The position numbers and the translations under genes were made by a program. From Rhabdophis nuchalis (lineage: Eukaryota > Chordata > Lepidosauria > Squamata > Natricidae), in assembly GCA_039707465.1 (NCBI GenBank), contig CM077648.1, positions 16,013,119-16,077,118 on the forward strand: 64,000 bases of DNA, given 5' to 3'. Each line of letters begins with the position of its first letter. Position 1 is the stretch's first letter. Below the pieces are notes generated by a model. The model saw only the letters and a list, made by a program, of their open reading frames with translations, was not told where the DNA came from and searched no databases. Below are positions 22,212-35,018 of this stretch, piece by piece.

Positions 22212-22575
22212 TAGGTAAAGGTAAAGGTTCCACCACACATGCAAACTAATCATTTCCAGCTTTAGGGACGGTGCTCATCTCCATTTCTAAGCCGAAGAGC
22301 CAGTGCTGTCCAAAGACGTCTCCATGTTCATGTGGCCGGCATGACTAAACACCGAAAGGGCACGGAATGCTGTTACCTTCCCACCAAAGTGGTCCCTATT
22401 TTTCTACTTGCATTTTTTACGTGCTTTCAAACTGCTAGGTTGGCAGAAGCTGGGACAAGTAATGGGAGCTCACTCCGTTACGTGGCGCTAGGGATTTGAA
22501 CCGCTGAACTGCCGAGCTTCTAATCGACAAGCTCAGCTTCTTAGGCCCTGAGCCACCGTGTCCCTTTTCACATAC
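22212..22575 (-). mobile_element. Sauria-type SINE, near full length
   Basis: The minus strand runs from a tRNA-like head (GTGGCTCAGGGCCTAAGAAG, B-box-like GCGGTTCAAATCCC) to the tail with GGAACCTTTACCTTTACC at 22212. About 100-150 bp upstream of a FAM13A exon in the transcript. Confidence 0.88.
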
Positions 22576-23084
22576 ATATACACAGGTATTAATATATATA
22601 TTTTTAAAAGTGATCATGAATTCCATTCATTATGTGAATTGTTCAATATTTTTACATATTTGTAAGTGTATGCCTCAAAAATGATTTGCAAGAAGTATTA
22701 CAAATATGGCTTAAGTTCTACTATTAAGTTCTACTTATTCATTAAAAGAGACCAACTTTTTTCAGGCTTTTTCATTAAAAACAGAAAGGAAGGGACTTCT
22801 GCTTTAAGAGTTGTCCTACTTTGAAAGTAATCCATAAAACAGCAGCATTTGCTTTTTTCTGGTGAATTTATTATTTTCCTTGGTTCGATTCATTAAGTCA
22901 TTTGCCCCATAAAAATATTTTTGTATATTTGTATCTCTTAATGTTAAGAGATTAAAAAGGTCATTTATCCAAATACGTTTGCTAGCATTTTCTACCCAGA
23001 TTGATTCAAATACAGGTAGGATAAATATGTTTGATTAAAAAAAAATTAGATGAAGGAAAGAGGACAGGAAAAAAACCCATGACA
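22576..23084. other. FAM13A intron, nothing recognised
   Basis: AT-rich, no named repeat. Confidence 0.4.
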
Positions 23085-23311
23085 AATATCCTAATCCCCC
23101 CCAAAATAAGCCCAATACCTTTTGAGCGTATGCACTAAAAATAAGCCCTCCTCTGAAAATAAGCCCTTCCCAAAAATATTGCAATACAGCAGCAGCCATG
23201 AGGTGACCACCCTTGCCACCTCCTGCACCTCAAAAATAATAAGACCTCCCCAAACTTATTTCGTGGTCAAAAGAAAATAAAACCCTGTCATATTTTCGGG
23301 GAAACACGGTA
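23085..23311. mobile_element. Tc1/mariner-type MITE (GTGTTTCCCC family)
   Basis: Ends in TTTTCGGGGAAACACGG before TA. Inside, AATAAGCCCT, GCAGCAGCCATGAGGTGACC and CACCTCAAAAATAATAA are shared with 57227-57402. The left end is worn. Confidence 0.75.
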
Positions 23312-23840
23312 AAAACATAAAGGAGAATTTTTTTTAGAGATATGAGATCTGTTCTATAGAGATATGTTCCCAATTCAAAATTGGATTCTGCTTATAATGT
23401 CTTTCATTTTGCTGTGTCCTTGATAAAATAATTTACACAATAAAGTATGTTTTTCAGACATCTGAGATACTACCTTCTTCTCACCAATTGTTTTTTTCTT
23501 AGATCTGTACTCTTTCTCTTTCTTTGAGTGAGCAGCTGTGGGTTGTATTTGTATGAGATCCATGATATGGATCTCTTTTGAAGAGTGCACAGATCTGATT
23601 AATAAACATAGTTGTCGTCATTTTTTTTCTGTGAGGCACAGGGCAGGGCTCCCTTTCAGAGCCCCATGTTTATTTGTATAGGGTTACTTGGAAAAAGAGT
23701 CACGGTCTCAAGTTCATCCAGAAAAATGTATGGCTAAGTGGCGAGCAAAACCTAGTTCTTTTGAATCCACTCTTCGGGGACTCATGCAGCCTAATCTTCT
23801 GATTTTTAGTGCTTATTTAGGAAATTTCTGTGGCTCACTT

Positions 23841-24123
23841 CAGAGGTGGGATTCAGCCGGTTCGGACCAGTTCAGGTGAACCAGTAGCTCAGACGATCAG
23901 CTGGGTAGCGAACTGGTTCACAATCAGGTGGACCTACCCACTCGCTCCTATGCTTTACTTACATATATCCTCTCAGTGGATTCGCACGGCAGAGCAGATT
24001 GCCGTGCCTCAGCTGTGTTACTCCCCAGAAGTAACGTGAAAGGTAAGTTTTGTTAAAATTGTGTATGCACATGAAGCACGCGATCACTGAGCCCGTTGTT
24101 AAACCGGTAGGATACCACCACTG
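23841..24123 (-). mobile_element. hAT-type MITE with perfect 8-bp TSD
   Basis: CAGAGGTGGGATTCAGCCGG ... GATACCACCACTG, flanked by GCTCACTT at 23833-23840 and 24124-24131. Confidence 0.9.
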
Positions 24124-24718
24124 GCTCACTTATTTTCTTTATTAATGCTATATTGATAGTTGCTATTGTAAACACATACTTCTCTGCCTTCATCAAAATA
24201 ATCTACCTTTTCCTTCTTTAACTACTGTGTGTTTTTAATATATAGCTCCCTCTACTGATTAAAAAAAGATCTTGTAGCATTTGCTTTAAAAAAAAAAATC
24301 TGTGGCAGACCAACAAGTGGAAAAGAGACTCCCTTTTGTTGAGGGAGTTTTGGGGACAGTGTCTGTTTTTGTTTCTAATGGAAAAAGAGGTTCCTTGAGT
24401 TTTTGAATACTTAAAGAGGAAAAAAAGAATATATACAGTATATATATTTTTGGTCTTTTGGGAAAGAGGGGTGGGTGGGTGTTTCTTTTGAGAGATGCAA
24501 TTGAAAGGAGTCTGGAGACTAGCATGCAGGGTTTCTTAACCTAAGTAACCTGGGACTGGGCCTTACCTGAGTAAAAGAAATCTTGATTGTACAATAAGTA
24601 TGAAACAAGATCACTTCACTGGATTGAAACAAGATCAGGTCAAATTGGCTCGAAGTCATTTTAAAACACACTCTTCCTTAAAAAGTCAAGCAACTGTCAA
24701 ACTGGCTACAGTAGAGGG

Positions 24719-25093
24719 AGCTATATCAACTTACGACCACAACTGAGCCCAAAATTTCCTAAGCAAGACAGTTGTTACATGACTACTGCCTCGCTTTATG
24801 CCCCTTTTTAGCACAATTGCTGAAACACTGCTGTTGTTAAATTAGCAACGTGGTTATCAAGTGAATTTTGCTTCCAAATTAACTCTACTTGTCCGATGGG
24901 CCCAAAAGGTGATCACATGACCCTGGGACCCTGCAACGGTCATAATACATGCCAGTTGCCAAATTCTGATCACACAACCATGGGGATGTTGCGATAGTTG
25001 TAAGCATGAAAAATGATCATAAGTCACTGTTATCAGTGCTGTTGTAACTTTAAATTGTCACTAATTGAATGGTTATAAGTCGAGGACTATCTG
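24719..25093. mobile_element. MITE (AGTCCTCGACTTACAAC family)
   Basis: Carries CGACCACAACTGAGCCCAAA at the left and TTATAAGTCGAGGACTATCT at the right, as in 27106 and 38232. Confidence 0.8.
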
Positions 25094-25134
25094 TACATAT
25101 TATCTTACAGGCAGGTTATTACATTTAATTAGAA

Positions 25135-25568
25135 CAGGGGTGTCAAACTCAAGGCCCGTGGGTTTGGGTCTGGCCCGTGGGGCTGCCGTGGAAACAGAAA
25201 AGGACCAGCCCGCAGTGCCTCTGCCAGTGAAAATGGCGCTCGGGAGGGCTGAGTGAGGTCCTCCTGAGCTTTGTTTTCGCTGGCAGAGGGCTGCAGGAGG
25301 CCATCACAGCGGAAAATGGAGCTTGCAAGGGCTACAGGCAGTACTCCCAAGCTCCGTTTTCATTGGCAGAAGTTTGCAGGAGGTCATTGCAGCTGAAATG
25401 GCATTTGGGAGTTCATTTTCACTGGCAGAACGTTCGGGCCACCACAGGGTCCCTCAACACGAGTGACGTGGAGCTAGCCACACCCACCGTGCCCGTGCCC
25501 ACCTTGGTCCCCCAAGGTCAAACACAACCCTGATGAGGCCCTCAATGAAATTGAGTTTGACACCGCTG
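25135..25568. mobile_element. hAT-type MITE (GGTGTCAAACTC family)
   Basis: CAGGGGTGTCAAACTCAAGG at the left, TTGAGTTTGACACCGCTG at the right. Flanks AATTAGAA and AATTAGGA agree at seven of eight bases. Inside are tandem-like blocks GGAGCTTGCAAGGGCT and TTTTCACTGGCAGA. Confidence 0.85.
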
Positions 25569-25595
25569 AATTAGGAATATTCACACGATCTAGCA

Positions 25596-25792
25596 CAGAG
25601 GTCTCATTCTTGCGGCCCGCGGGCCAATTGCGGCCCGCAGGACGGTATCTTGTGGCCCCCACCGTGATATGAAAGTATAATATTAGTGCAGCCCGCAGGG
25701 GGAGTAGACCTCTGTGGAATGCCTTATGCGACCCAGCCTCACCCAGACTCTGCCTCCAGTGGCCCCTAGGTAAATTGAGTTTGAGACCCCTG
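25596..25792 (-). mobile_element. hAT-type MITE with perfect 8-bp TSD
   Basis: CAGAGGTCTCATTCTTGCGG ... TTGAGTTTGAGACCCCTG, flanked by ATCTAGCA on both sides (25588-25595, 25793-25800). Same family as 53047-53236 in reverse orientation. Confidence 0.92.
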
Positions 25793-26069
25793 ATCTAGCA
25801 TTTTTTAGAAAGACCATTGCAGCACCATTTTTAGGAATCACTCAGTTTAGGAATCATTAACAAGACACCCAAGATACCTTTTTTCTGTTAGGAGGCTGTA
25901 CACAAAAAGAGTTCAATTGAAACTATTCAAACTACACAATCACAATCACAATCTTATCTTCTATTATGTCTACCACTAGTGCTATCAAGGATGTGGTACA
26001 TTTGCCACACACACACACACACAAATCACAACTAAAGGACGGAGTGACAAAAGAGAAAGAATTACTTAC

Positions 26070-26111
26070 TCTCCAGTAGCAGGGATGTTGTTGACTTGTG
26101 ACACGTGAGCA
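26070..26111 (-). CDS. FAM13A: FAM13A small coding exon (AHVSQVNNIPATG)
   Basis: A 42-bp exon encoding AHVSQVNNIPATG, matching mammalian AHVPQVSNVSATG. The acceptor is TTTTTATACAG before 26111; the donor is GGAGA|GTAAGT after 26070. It begins with the last base of a Ser codon and ends with two bases of a Glu codon, fitting both neighbours. Because it is a multiple of three, it could be skipped without a frameshift. Confidence 0.93.
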
Positions 26112-27105
26112 CTGTATAAAAAGAGGTTAAAAGTTAGGTGTAATTTCTCAATAACATTAAGAAAAAGTGGTTCAAAAGTTCACTTAAGTGCAAAGTAACA
26201 CATTTGCACCCGTTTTACTGAAAATCGGTTCCAAACAATAGTGCATATGCATTGGAATGTGTTTAGATGTTCAAGTCTATCATTCAATTCTTTAAGATGA
26301 GTAACAGAATCTTTTTTTTAAAATTACAGATTTGTATTGAAACAACCACGATGACAGAACATATATGAGAATTACGACTTTCTGGGAATGATGATTTCCC
26401 CATTGTTTCCAGCAAAGCAATTGGCAACTATCCCAAATTTCTGAGACAGACCTAAGTATATATACAGCAAATGAAGAAATGCTGGCCAGTCTCACATATT
26501 TTGCACATCATTTAAATACACACTTTTAAAACCAGTAATACATGAAGTAATTGCTTTAAAAGAAAGGAACATAAATCAAAGTCAATGTAGCTAAGTTCAA
26601 CAGCTAATGAAAGCCAAATAGGAAAAATCATGAGGTGAAAAATATATTTGGAGCTATTTTCAATTCTTCTACCTCACGCAGGCTCATTAGTTATTGTCAA
26701 GCCTGTGAAATGTTACTACAAATAGTCAGGGCAACATGTCATAATTTCTCCCTGATCTAATGATGGAAGCAGATGTGCTAGGAAGCCTTGAGGGTTCATG
26801 TCCAAAGATCATGTCTTAAATCTGTAATGCAAGATTATATTTGAGACTGGGACAGTTCCCTTTTCTGGGGACTGTCACCCTTTGCTGATAAAGACAGCCA
26901 TATGACATCCTTCTGCAGGCAATATTCAATAAATGATGTTTCCATAAAGCATAAAAACAGTTTATTTACGATAGCCGGCTAACTTACCTGCCTACAAATC
27001 AAAGCAACCTCAGTAAGGGAAAGACTAAGGGGATGCTATACTGCGAAATGTGTAAACATACCATACCAAGAGAACAAGAAATTACCAGTGACAAATAAAA
27101 TTTGT
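26112..27105. other. FAM13A intron, nothing recognised
   Basis: AT-rich, no exon and no named repeat. Confidence 0.4.
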
Positions 27106-27687
27106 AGTCCTCGACTTACAACAGTTCATTTAGTGACTGTACAACAGCATTAAAAAAGTGAGTTATGACCATTTTTCACAGCTACGTATGCACATCCCCA
27201 TAATCACGTGATCAAAATTCAGATGCTTGGCAACTGATTGATATTTATAACTGTTGCTGTGTTGCCTAGTGGTGGTGCTGGGGCTTTCGCCGGGTGCTGG
27301 GCCTCGGCTTGGCAGGGCCATCCTCTGGGGCTGGCTCAGGGGGCCTCCTCCCCATCCTGCTTCTCCGCTGTCCTGCCCGCGCGGCTCCCGGGGCTGCTCC
27401 TCTGGCGCCTGGCTGCGGCCCATCTGGACCTCCGCAGCATCCCTCTTGGGTACCACCCGCCGGTCCAAGATCATGTGGTTACTTTTTGTGACCTTCTGAC
27501 AAGCAAAGTCAAAAGGAAACCCAGATTCACTTAACAACCGAGTTACTAACTTATCAACTGCAGTGATTCACTTAATAACTGAGGCAAGAAAAATTGTAAA
27601 ATGGGACAAAACTCACTTAACAAATGTCTCACTTACCAACAGAAATTTCGGGCTCAATTGTGATCGTAAGTCAAGGACTACCTCTAT
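27106..27687. mobile_element. MITE carrying a GC-rich insert
   Basis: Ends are GTAGTCCTCGACTTACAACA and CGTAAGTCAAGGACTACC. Relative to the copy at 38232, about 27262-27468 is extra, GC-rich DNA of a wholly different character replacing a few bases. That insert keeps an open frame on both strands. Confidence 0.8.
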
Positions 27688-28200
27688 TTTAAACATACTG
27701 ATTTTTAATAGGTTCTGGATTCTTGCTATTTTCTAGTAAAATACATATCCTGCTTTGTCCAGGTTTAAGTAAGTAGAATGATAAACACAAGATATGGGTT
27801 GTTTCCTATAACTGGGCTGTAAAAATAAATAAAAGATTTCTGCAAGCTGTTTTTGCTAGATTACATGCAGGGAACTATCAACTGCATACCTCAGTTACTT
27901 AAGAACTGAATGATGATGAAAGAGAAAATCTGGAATGCCACACTTGACAACTACTGGTTCCAGAGTCACTTATTTGAGATGGACTGACATATAAATAAAA
28001 TAAACAGGAGGTATGACAGGAAGCCACATTCTGATTGTGAAATAGAAACAGGAGGGGGGAAAAATCAAGCAAATGAGCACTATTCTCTTAAAAAGAAAGG
28101 AAGAACTAAAAGAGAAAGCTATAGTGCAAAAAGAAAAGAAAATAGAAGAAAACTAGAAAAGAAACATAAATAAAGTGACTTGTGATCTTCTTTACAGCTG
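27688..28200. other. FAM13A intron, nothing recognised
   Basis: A-rich, no named repeat. Confidence 0.4.
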
Positions 28201-28261
28201 TTATAAGTACAACTGTAGATTTATCTCTTTCTTTAACGTTACCTCGCTACTCTCTTCTTTT

Positions 28262-28435
28262 TAATAATAATAATAATAATAATAATAAATTTTATTTATA
28301 TACCGCCTCCTCTCCCCAGAGGGACTCGGAGCGGTGCACAGGGAAATTTTATAACCTATCCTACCTAATTTATAATCTATCCTATCTCCATTGCTCTTAA
28401 ATTCATTTCCCCCCCGTTTTGTGCAAACAGTTCAT
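28262..28435 (-). mobile_element. L2-type 3' end with (TAA)n
   Basis: (AAT)n at 28262-28290, then TTTTATTTATATACCGCC and GAGGGACTCGGAGCGGTGCA, the reversed L2-type 3' end. Confidence 0.75.
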
Positions 28436-28942
28436 AACAGAAGACTACATCTGTCTTCAAGATGGAATTTACAGGTAAAGAAACTGATGGAGTGCAGATT
28501 TAAAGTAAAGGATAAGGAGAGAAAACTTAAATAAGAGATTGGCCCTATCTTTAGGCTCAGGCAGAGTGAAGTGGTCAATTTAGGCTACGTATGTTGGGAG
28601 GCCTTAGGTGGTCTCCCTTTCTTGGAATCAGTACAACCCGTTGGGTCATTGCCAAGTTCTCAGAAGATTCAATGGTCAGTCTAGTTGTCTTTTGTTATGT
28701 AATGTTTTATAAATGGGCATGGGGGCAGATTCATGCAACAAGATGTTGCAGGTCAGTACGGTTTTTCCCCCTCTTATACTATTTCTCCAGTCCAAAATGC
28801 ATCCTTCTGAAAAGAGGTTTTGTCAGGGAATTGTGCAGCTGGTGTTCAAATTAAGCCACACACACAAACATGTAGTTTTATATAAATATATTTTACATCT
28901 AAATATACACCAAATAAAATTGTCAGGTAAACAGCAGCATCA

Positions 28943-29072
28943 GCATCAGGTAAAACTCGCGGTGTCACATTTTTGTCATGTGACGTTTCACGTTTTTTCC
29001 CTTCGTGGAGCTGGGGTGGGCATGGCGTGAGTGTGACGCATCCGGCTCACCAGTTTGACAGCCCTGAGGTAA
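28943..29072. mobile_element. hAT-type MITE fragment (GTCACATGACG family)
   Basis: GCGGTGTCACATTTTTGTCA ... CACCAGTTTGACAGCCCTG, close to 20201-20326. Confidence 0.7.
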
Positions 29073-29769
29073 ATCACAGAGCATTCCGGACACAAAGAAG
29101 AAAAAAGGCAGGAAAGAAAGAGAAACTCCCCCCGCCACACCCACAGCAACCAATCACAGCGCGGATTGCCTCACGCAGGAGCCAGTAGTCAACCAATCAA
29201 CCATAACTATGTGTTCTGGCTCACTGCTCAACTCCACTGCTCCAACTACTAAATTTAAATATCTTAACAAGCTTCATTTCAAAACAGCCTGTTTCTTCCC
29301 AGCAAGAAATAAACCTAGGGCTCCTATTAGTAATGTCTTATGTAATTGACACACTATCTTTCTGATGTAGTCCCAAGGTGGATTACTTTTAAAACAGTAA
29401 ATATACAAAATGTAAAATAAGAAACAAGATTCAAATTTCTTGATAACCTCTGAAACAGAGTAATAACTGCTATGTATTGAGAGACTGGCAACAGATCATC
29501 ACTTTCACCACTTTCTCCCCCTCTTTTGGATCCTTCTACTTACTATGGTAAAGATATTGGAAGGAGACATTTCCATGAAGTCCTTGCTAGAGTTGAAGGG
29601 TGCGGTTTAAATTGCATAACAAGTAAATAAACTTTTCGGTGTGACCGCAGAGAAGCATGCCTGATATCAGCTATCAAATGTATTACCATAGTGATAGCCT
29701 TCTACTTGGTGGGGTTTCTGGCCTGATTCAACAAATTCATGGAGAATAAGAACATCAATGGCTACTTAT
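29073..29769. other. FAM13A intron, nothing recognised
   Basis: No exon or named repeat. Confidence 0.4.
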
Positions 29770-29969
29770 TACCATGATGGCAAACCTATGGCATATGTGT
29801 CGGACGTGGAACACAGAGCCATTTCTCTGGGCATGTGCCAGCTGGTCTTCACACACGCGGGAGAGCCAGAAACCGAAAGAGCAGGTGCCCGGTGCACATG
29901 CGTGTGCTGGGAAGATGTTCTCATATGCTCCTGTTTCAGCACTCAGGGCCGAAAGTGTTAGCCAACACT
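29770..29969. mobile_element. hAT-type MITE (ATGGCGAACCTATGG family)
   Basis: CATGATGGCAAACCTATGGC at the left and GTGTTAGCCAACACTG at the right. Confidence 0.7.
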
Positions 29970-30914
29970 GATCTATTACACCTGGATAGGAGACAGTGTG
30001 TGTCTGGATAACGCCACTTACAAAGGAACATGTGGTGAAGAATGTTACTGAAATCAATGTCCAGCTTGTGAATTTTTAGTTGGATGCTTGTCTGGGATCT
30101 AGCCAGCATTTTTCTTCATAAATAAGAAATGGTTACATCAAAGGACTCACCTCTGTGTTATTTAAACAATTCCTTTGGCATCGGGCTTAATAACAATTAA
30201 CCTATTGCCAAATTCTACCTGTCCCGTCGCCACAAAGCATCTTTGTGAAGAGCAACACTGAATACAACTTTTCTTCAGTCTGACATTTTATCAGGGCAAG
30301 CAAAACATTTTTTACCTGGGCTCCGCCTGGATTAAATTCATACTCTATTGACACTTGATGTTCCTATTGTTTTGAAATATGCCCTGTTTACCTAATCAAT
30401 GTGGTGCCAGCAGTATCCATCTTATCACGTGAAAGGCAAGGCACAGAACATTTTTAAATACACAAATATTGAAGTTGCTTCTGGTAGACAGCTCCAAGCA
30501 CAAATAAATCACCCTTTCCCCACTATTAGCCATAAGTAGAATTATAACTCATGCCAGCAGAGAGGGCCTCCTTTGGATTTCGTTGGTGAAAGAATTCTGA
30601 CAACTGGGATACCGAAGAGGAGCCCACTCTTACCCTCCAACGTAAGATTTGCCCTCATCTATCCTTCCCCAAGAGTCGGAAAATCTGACTTTGTGGTTGG
30701 TCTGGGAATCCAATCTTGTAGTATCTTACTGGAGATGGCTGCTGCATTGATAGCAGACCACCGCCTGCCTTTCGTGCTCACTGCTCTTCACCTGTCCATC
30801 TTTTTGTTATCCTATTGGTGTACTGTTGTGTTCTTTTTCATGGCTTGTTTTATTGCTCTATTATTTTACTTTTGTTCAGTTTACACTCCTTTCATTTCTT
30901 TCTTTTTATTGTTG
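29970..30914. other. FAM13A intron, nothing recognised
   Basis: A 145-codon plus-strand frame (30573-31010) runs into the next MITE and has no recognisable domain; judged chance. Confidence 0.4.
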
Positions 30915-31045
30915 CAAGCCAAGGGGGTCAAATTGGCAGCCCATGCGCCGGATACGCCATATGCAGGCCATGCCCACCTCAGCTGCGTGAAGGGAAAAAA
31001 CATCACATGACAGCAACATGACGCGGTGAGCTTGACACCGGTGTT
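30915..31045. mobile_element. hAT-type MITE (GTCACATGACG family), inverted
   Basis: Starts CAAGGGGGTCAAATTGGC-like and ends GTGAGCTTGACACCGGTG; inverted relative to 28943. Confidence 0.65.
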
Positions 31046-31071
31046 GTAAGCTGCCTAGAGTAGCCCTAGAG

Positions 31072-31488
31072 TAGCGATGGTGAACCTTTTTAGGCTCACG
31101 TGCCATAAAGGGGGGGGGGGGAGCGGATGAGGGTCATGCGCTGGCGTGCCTCACCCATAATGCAATGCGTTCCCCCATGTGCATGCGTGCATGACAGGCG
31201 CTCCCATTTTTTACATGCTTTTTTCGCCCTCCCCTGGCTCCAGAGGCATTATAGGAGCTTAGGGAGGGCAAAAACAGCCCCCCCGCCGGCTTCAGGAGCT
31301 TCCCTGAAGCCTCCAAAGGACAAAAATGACGCTACGAGCAAATGAGGAAGATGGCTTTAAAAATGGCTGAATCAGCTGGCCAGCATGCGCATGCGTGCTG
31401 GCCAACTAACAGGGCAATGCCTCACACGCCCTGCCAAATGGCTCCACGTGCCACCTGTGGCACGCGTGCAATAGGTTCGCCCTCACTG
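31072..31488. mobile_element. hAT-type MITE with perfect 8-bp TSD
   Basis: TAGCGATGGTGAACCTTTTT ... AATAGGTTCGCCCTCACTG, flanked by CCCTAGAG on both sides (31064-31071, 31489-31496). It sits in a stretch that resembles an L2 tail (GTAAGCTGCCTAGAGTAG). Confidence 0.92.
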
Positions 31489-31887
31489 CCCTAGAGATAG
31501 GCAAATAAATGTACATTTAACAAGTGAACTTTCCATGTGACATTGCAGTTTGCAGTGTCCATATCCTACTGTCTTCTGACTGTATCAGCATCCTTAATAC
31601 GTAGTACTCTTCAATCTTTCAGATGTAAAACAACTACGATTAGTGGACATTAATAAGATCATTTGCAGTGGTGTCATTTCTACTGTCATGAATTTTATTT
31701 TTTAATCATTCTTATTAGGTAAAAGTAGTACACTTCTCCAAATGTTATATCTAACAGGATTAATAATGGAAACATAATCACAGTTTTGTATCACTGCAAT
31801 GTTTCGGATGAGGTGTTGTTTTTCTGTCACTGTTTTTCTATGGTGATTAGTGATACTCAATTTCTTTTTTGAAAGTTGCCATAACAG

Positions 31888-32393
31888 CAAGGGTGCAATT
31901 CAGCTGGTTCTATCTGGTTTGGGGGAAACTAGTGATGGGATACGACCGGTACACCCCAGTACGAAAATACCAGTGCCTGCTAGGAACACCAGGTACCGTT
32001 CCGGTACGGTGCTCCGGAGGGCCCACCCATCCGCCTGCTCTCCTTACCTCTATTTGAGCCGAGTGGGGCATTTGCGCATGTGCACAGGGCGTATGGTGCC
32101 TACGTGATGCTCTGCCGAGCAGCTGGAGGGTTGTGGGCAGTGGGTATGGATGAGTGCGCTGCGCATGTGCATGTGGTGGACGCACAGCCCCGTTGCAGCA
32201 TGCCAGTTGCAATGTGAGCCAGAACTCATCACTGGGGTGAACCAGTAGTGGTGGCTGCAGGAGGCTCTGCCCACCCACCCGGGCATCATCATGTCCCATT
32301 TTTGACACTCTGCACATGTGCGGAAGGTCCAAATGTGACTGCACACGCTTACATTTGCAAACCGGTAGCGGAGGTAAGTTGATTTCACCCTTG
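31888..32393. mobile_element. hAT-type MITE with nested MITE
   Basis: Outer ends CAAGGGTGCAATTCAGC and GATTTCACCCTTG, with flanks CATAACAG and TACAACAG (6 of 8). Inside, about 31932-32234 is a second element with GATGGGATACGACCGGTAC, CCGTTCCGGTACGGT and a terminal CTCATCACTG; it is related to 34356 and 41290. Confidence 0.75.
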
Positions 32394-32999
32394 TACAACA
32401 GGTATACAGAACTATATAAGCCATGATATCAATATAACTAAACTGAAGAAGCAAGTATTTTGGTACTTTATGAAAATGTCCAGAAAAATGTTTAAAGCCT
32501 TTTAACATGGACAATCCTGTCCTATCACCCTGCCCACTGAAAATGCTGTTATAAGTACTTCTCTGTAATGCGCTTCCTTATCCTATTCAGCATGCCCATT
32601 ATAAAATGCCTCTGCGAAGATTGCATTTTGCAATTTTGGGATGGACTGTTTATGACCTTCTCAAAAAGTATTTCCAAGCAATGCAGGGGATTAATCTTTA
32701 GGACTAACGTAGCCCAGATACCATCTTGTCACAGAAGACTTCACTGAAGGATCTGATTGCTCTTTGACTGAGTGATGTTCTTATTAACAGTTTCAGCCCG
32801 TTGTTGGGCAAACTTTTCTCATAAATGGACAAACTAACCAAGGAGCTGGAAAAGAAGCAAAACAGCATCCCCCCCAACATGTTGGACTACCACTATTTAA
32901 TTCGAATATAGCCCCAGGGTTGATGGAGTTACAATCTGAACATCTGGAATGGATTTTCTGGAGAAGACTGCAAAAGGCGAACCAAATGGTTAGCTAAGA

Positions 33000-33078
33000 A
33001 GGTTCAATCAGGTTTAATTCCAGGTTCGATCAGGTTTAATTCCAGGTTCAATCAGGTTCAATCAGGTTTAATTCCATA
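33000..33078. repeat. Short tandem repeat, about 21-bp unit
   Basis: GGTTCAATCAGGTTTAATTC, then CA, repeats about three and a half times with partial units. Confidence 0.85.
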
Positions 33079-33764
33079 AACAAGCAGGTATGGTGAAGCT
33101 GAGCACTTGACAGGAAGACATGAAACTGGGAAGGAAAATCTGCAGATTTGTGAAAAGTACGTACAGCTCAAGTCTCTTCAATTTGGCTCCATAATTTAAT
33201 TAGCCGAAAGGTTCTTGTCTGGTGAGATCCATACCGTCTCGACAAGGATAGAGAAAAATACAAGCAAATCTAAATCGAAAAGGAATTCCAAATGAGGCAA
33301 ATTTGCAGCCGTACGGTACTTAATACTGTTGTTTACGCAGCGTGTTTGGGTGGGGAACAAGGGAATACAACAGGAACACTTTCGAGCTCCTGCGCTCCTC
33401 AAAAACTCTGCAACATTGGCAGCACAGATTTTACAAGGGAAGGGGGAAGAATATATACACAATGTTCCCGCTAATTGGCAAGCCTGAGGCATTGTGAGGT
33501 CCTTGGAATCCGGACAAGTCTCTACTGCATCCACCCAGTGTGTTACATAACTGTCTGCTCTCAATCACTGTACTTTGTGTACTGCATAAGTTGCAGCCCA
33601 CATCCTTCATATGTTTACATTCGTTGCTCTGTTGTTATATCACACAAATAAAGTCTACAGTGAGTTGGATTTGGGCGTCAGGAAGTTCACAAAACAATAA
33701 GGGGAACAAAGGAAGTTAAACAGCTGCCGGGCACTGTGGTTATCTGGGCTGCAAAGGTCTAAAG
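33079..33764. other. FAM13A intron, nothing recognised
   Basis: No exon or named repeat. Confidence 0.4.
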
Positions 33765-33899
33765 CAGGGGTCCCCAACCTTTGCAACTTTAAGTCTGAAG
33801 GACCTCAGCTCCCAGAATTCTCCAGCCAGCTTTGCTGGCTGGAGAATTCTGGGAGCTGAAGTCCTTCAGACTTAAAGTTGCAAAGGTTGGGGACCCCTG
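33765..33899. mobile_element. Palindromic hAT-type MITE, perfect TSD
   Basis: A 135-bp near-perfect palindrome: CAGGGGTCCCCAACCTTTGC and its complement at the end, meeting at CCAGCCAGCTTTGCTGGCTGG. GTCTAAAG flanks both sides (33757-33764, 33900-33907). Confidence 0.95.
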
Positions 33900-34266
33900 G
33901 TCTAAAGGACCACCAGGTGATAGGGAAAGCAGCGTGCTTTTTGCTGTCATCTATCGATCAGCTGTTTTTTTGCAAGCCAGAACAGCAGCTCTAAACAAAA
34001 CAGATGCTGGCACAAGAAATACCCAAGCCATTCCTCTTTAATTTTTGTAATGGGGTTGCAAAGGCTAGAAATCCCTTACATACGAACATCCACTTCTCAT
34101 CACAAGAGCATAAAAGGGGGGGAAGTATCAACCACTGGTCAGCCTTCATTCGCTCTTCCTGCCAAACTTATTCCTCCTAGCAATCTAGCCCAAAGCCACA
34201 GATTTCTATTCTTAAACACCAAGAAGGGAATGAAGTCAAATAAACTAAGATATCCTTATACGGTCC

Positions 34267-34756
34267 TTGTTGTTGTTAGTTGCAAAGTCATGTCCGACTC
34301 ATCGTGACCCCATGGACAACATTCCTCCAGGCCTTCCTCTCCTCTCTTCTGGAGTCAGTTGTGGGTTCCGGCTGGTACAGCCGTACTGGTAGTAGCCAGG
34401 AGCAGCTGACAGCGTACCGCTATGGTGGCCGGTTTGGCCCACCCGCCTGCTTGCATTTTATACCTATTTTTAAAGCAACCAGCTAATTGCTCACATGTGC
34501 ACAGCGTGTGCCACCTGCGCAACCTCCGACAAGCCGCTGGGTGTTGCAAGGGCGGTAGAGTGCGCATGCATGCGTGCGCAGCACATGCACGAATAAGACG
34601 CCCGGCCCCGTGAGCAGTGTACCAGTAGCAGCGGGGAGAGGAACCCACCACTGTCTGGAGTCCATTTAAGCTCAGGTCTATTGCTTCAGTGGTGACTCTA
34701 TCCAGCCACCTCATTCTCCGTTGTCCCCTTCTTTTGCCCTCAATCGTTTCCGGCAT
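34267..34756 (-). mobile_element. Bov-B LINE 3' end, interrupted
   Basis: The minus strand has CATGGGGTCACGATGAGTCG and GACATGACTTTGCAACTAA, the Bov-B 3' end also familiar from ruminants. Upstream it encodes EGKRRGQRRMRWLDRVT, the RTE-clade C-terminal motif. The MITE at 34356-34653 splits it. Confidence 0.85.
34356..34653. mobile_element. hAT-type MITE with perfect 8-bp TSD
   Basis: CAGTTGTGGGTTCCGGCTGG ... GAGGAACCCACCACTG, flanked by TCTGGAGT on both sides (34348-34355, 34654-34661), inside Bov-B. Confidence 0.92.
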
Positions 34757-35018
34757 TAATAACTACAACCACTACCAGCACCAACCTTTCCCACTGTGGT
34801 CCTATCAATAAACCACTATGAAGAAAACAAGGCTTATTGCAGGGCAAATGCTGTTTGCATGTTATGGGTGATTATCTATCTGTTGTAGATCTATAGTTTC
34901 TCTTAAGTCATTGTCTAGGAAGGAAATATTTTTAGGCAAAACCTTTGCAAATGGCTAGGAATTGTCCTCTGTAGCTTTTTCTCATGAATCAAGCTTCCAA
35001 ACACAATATAAATTTAAA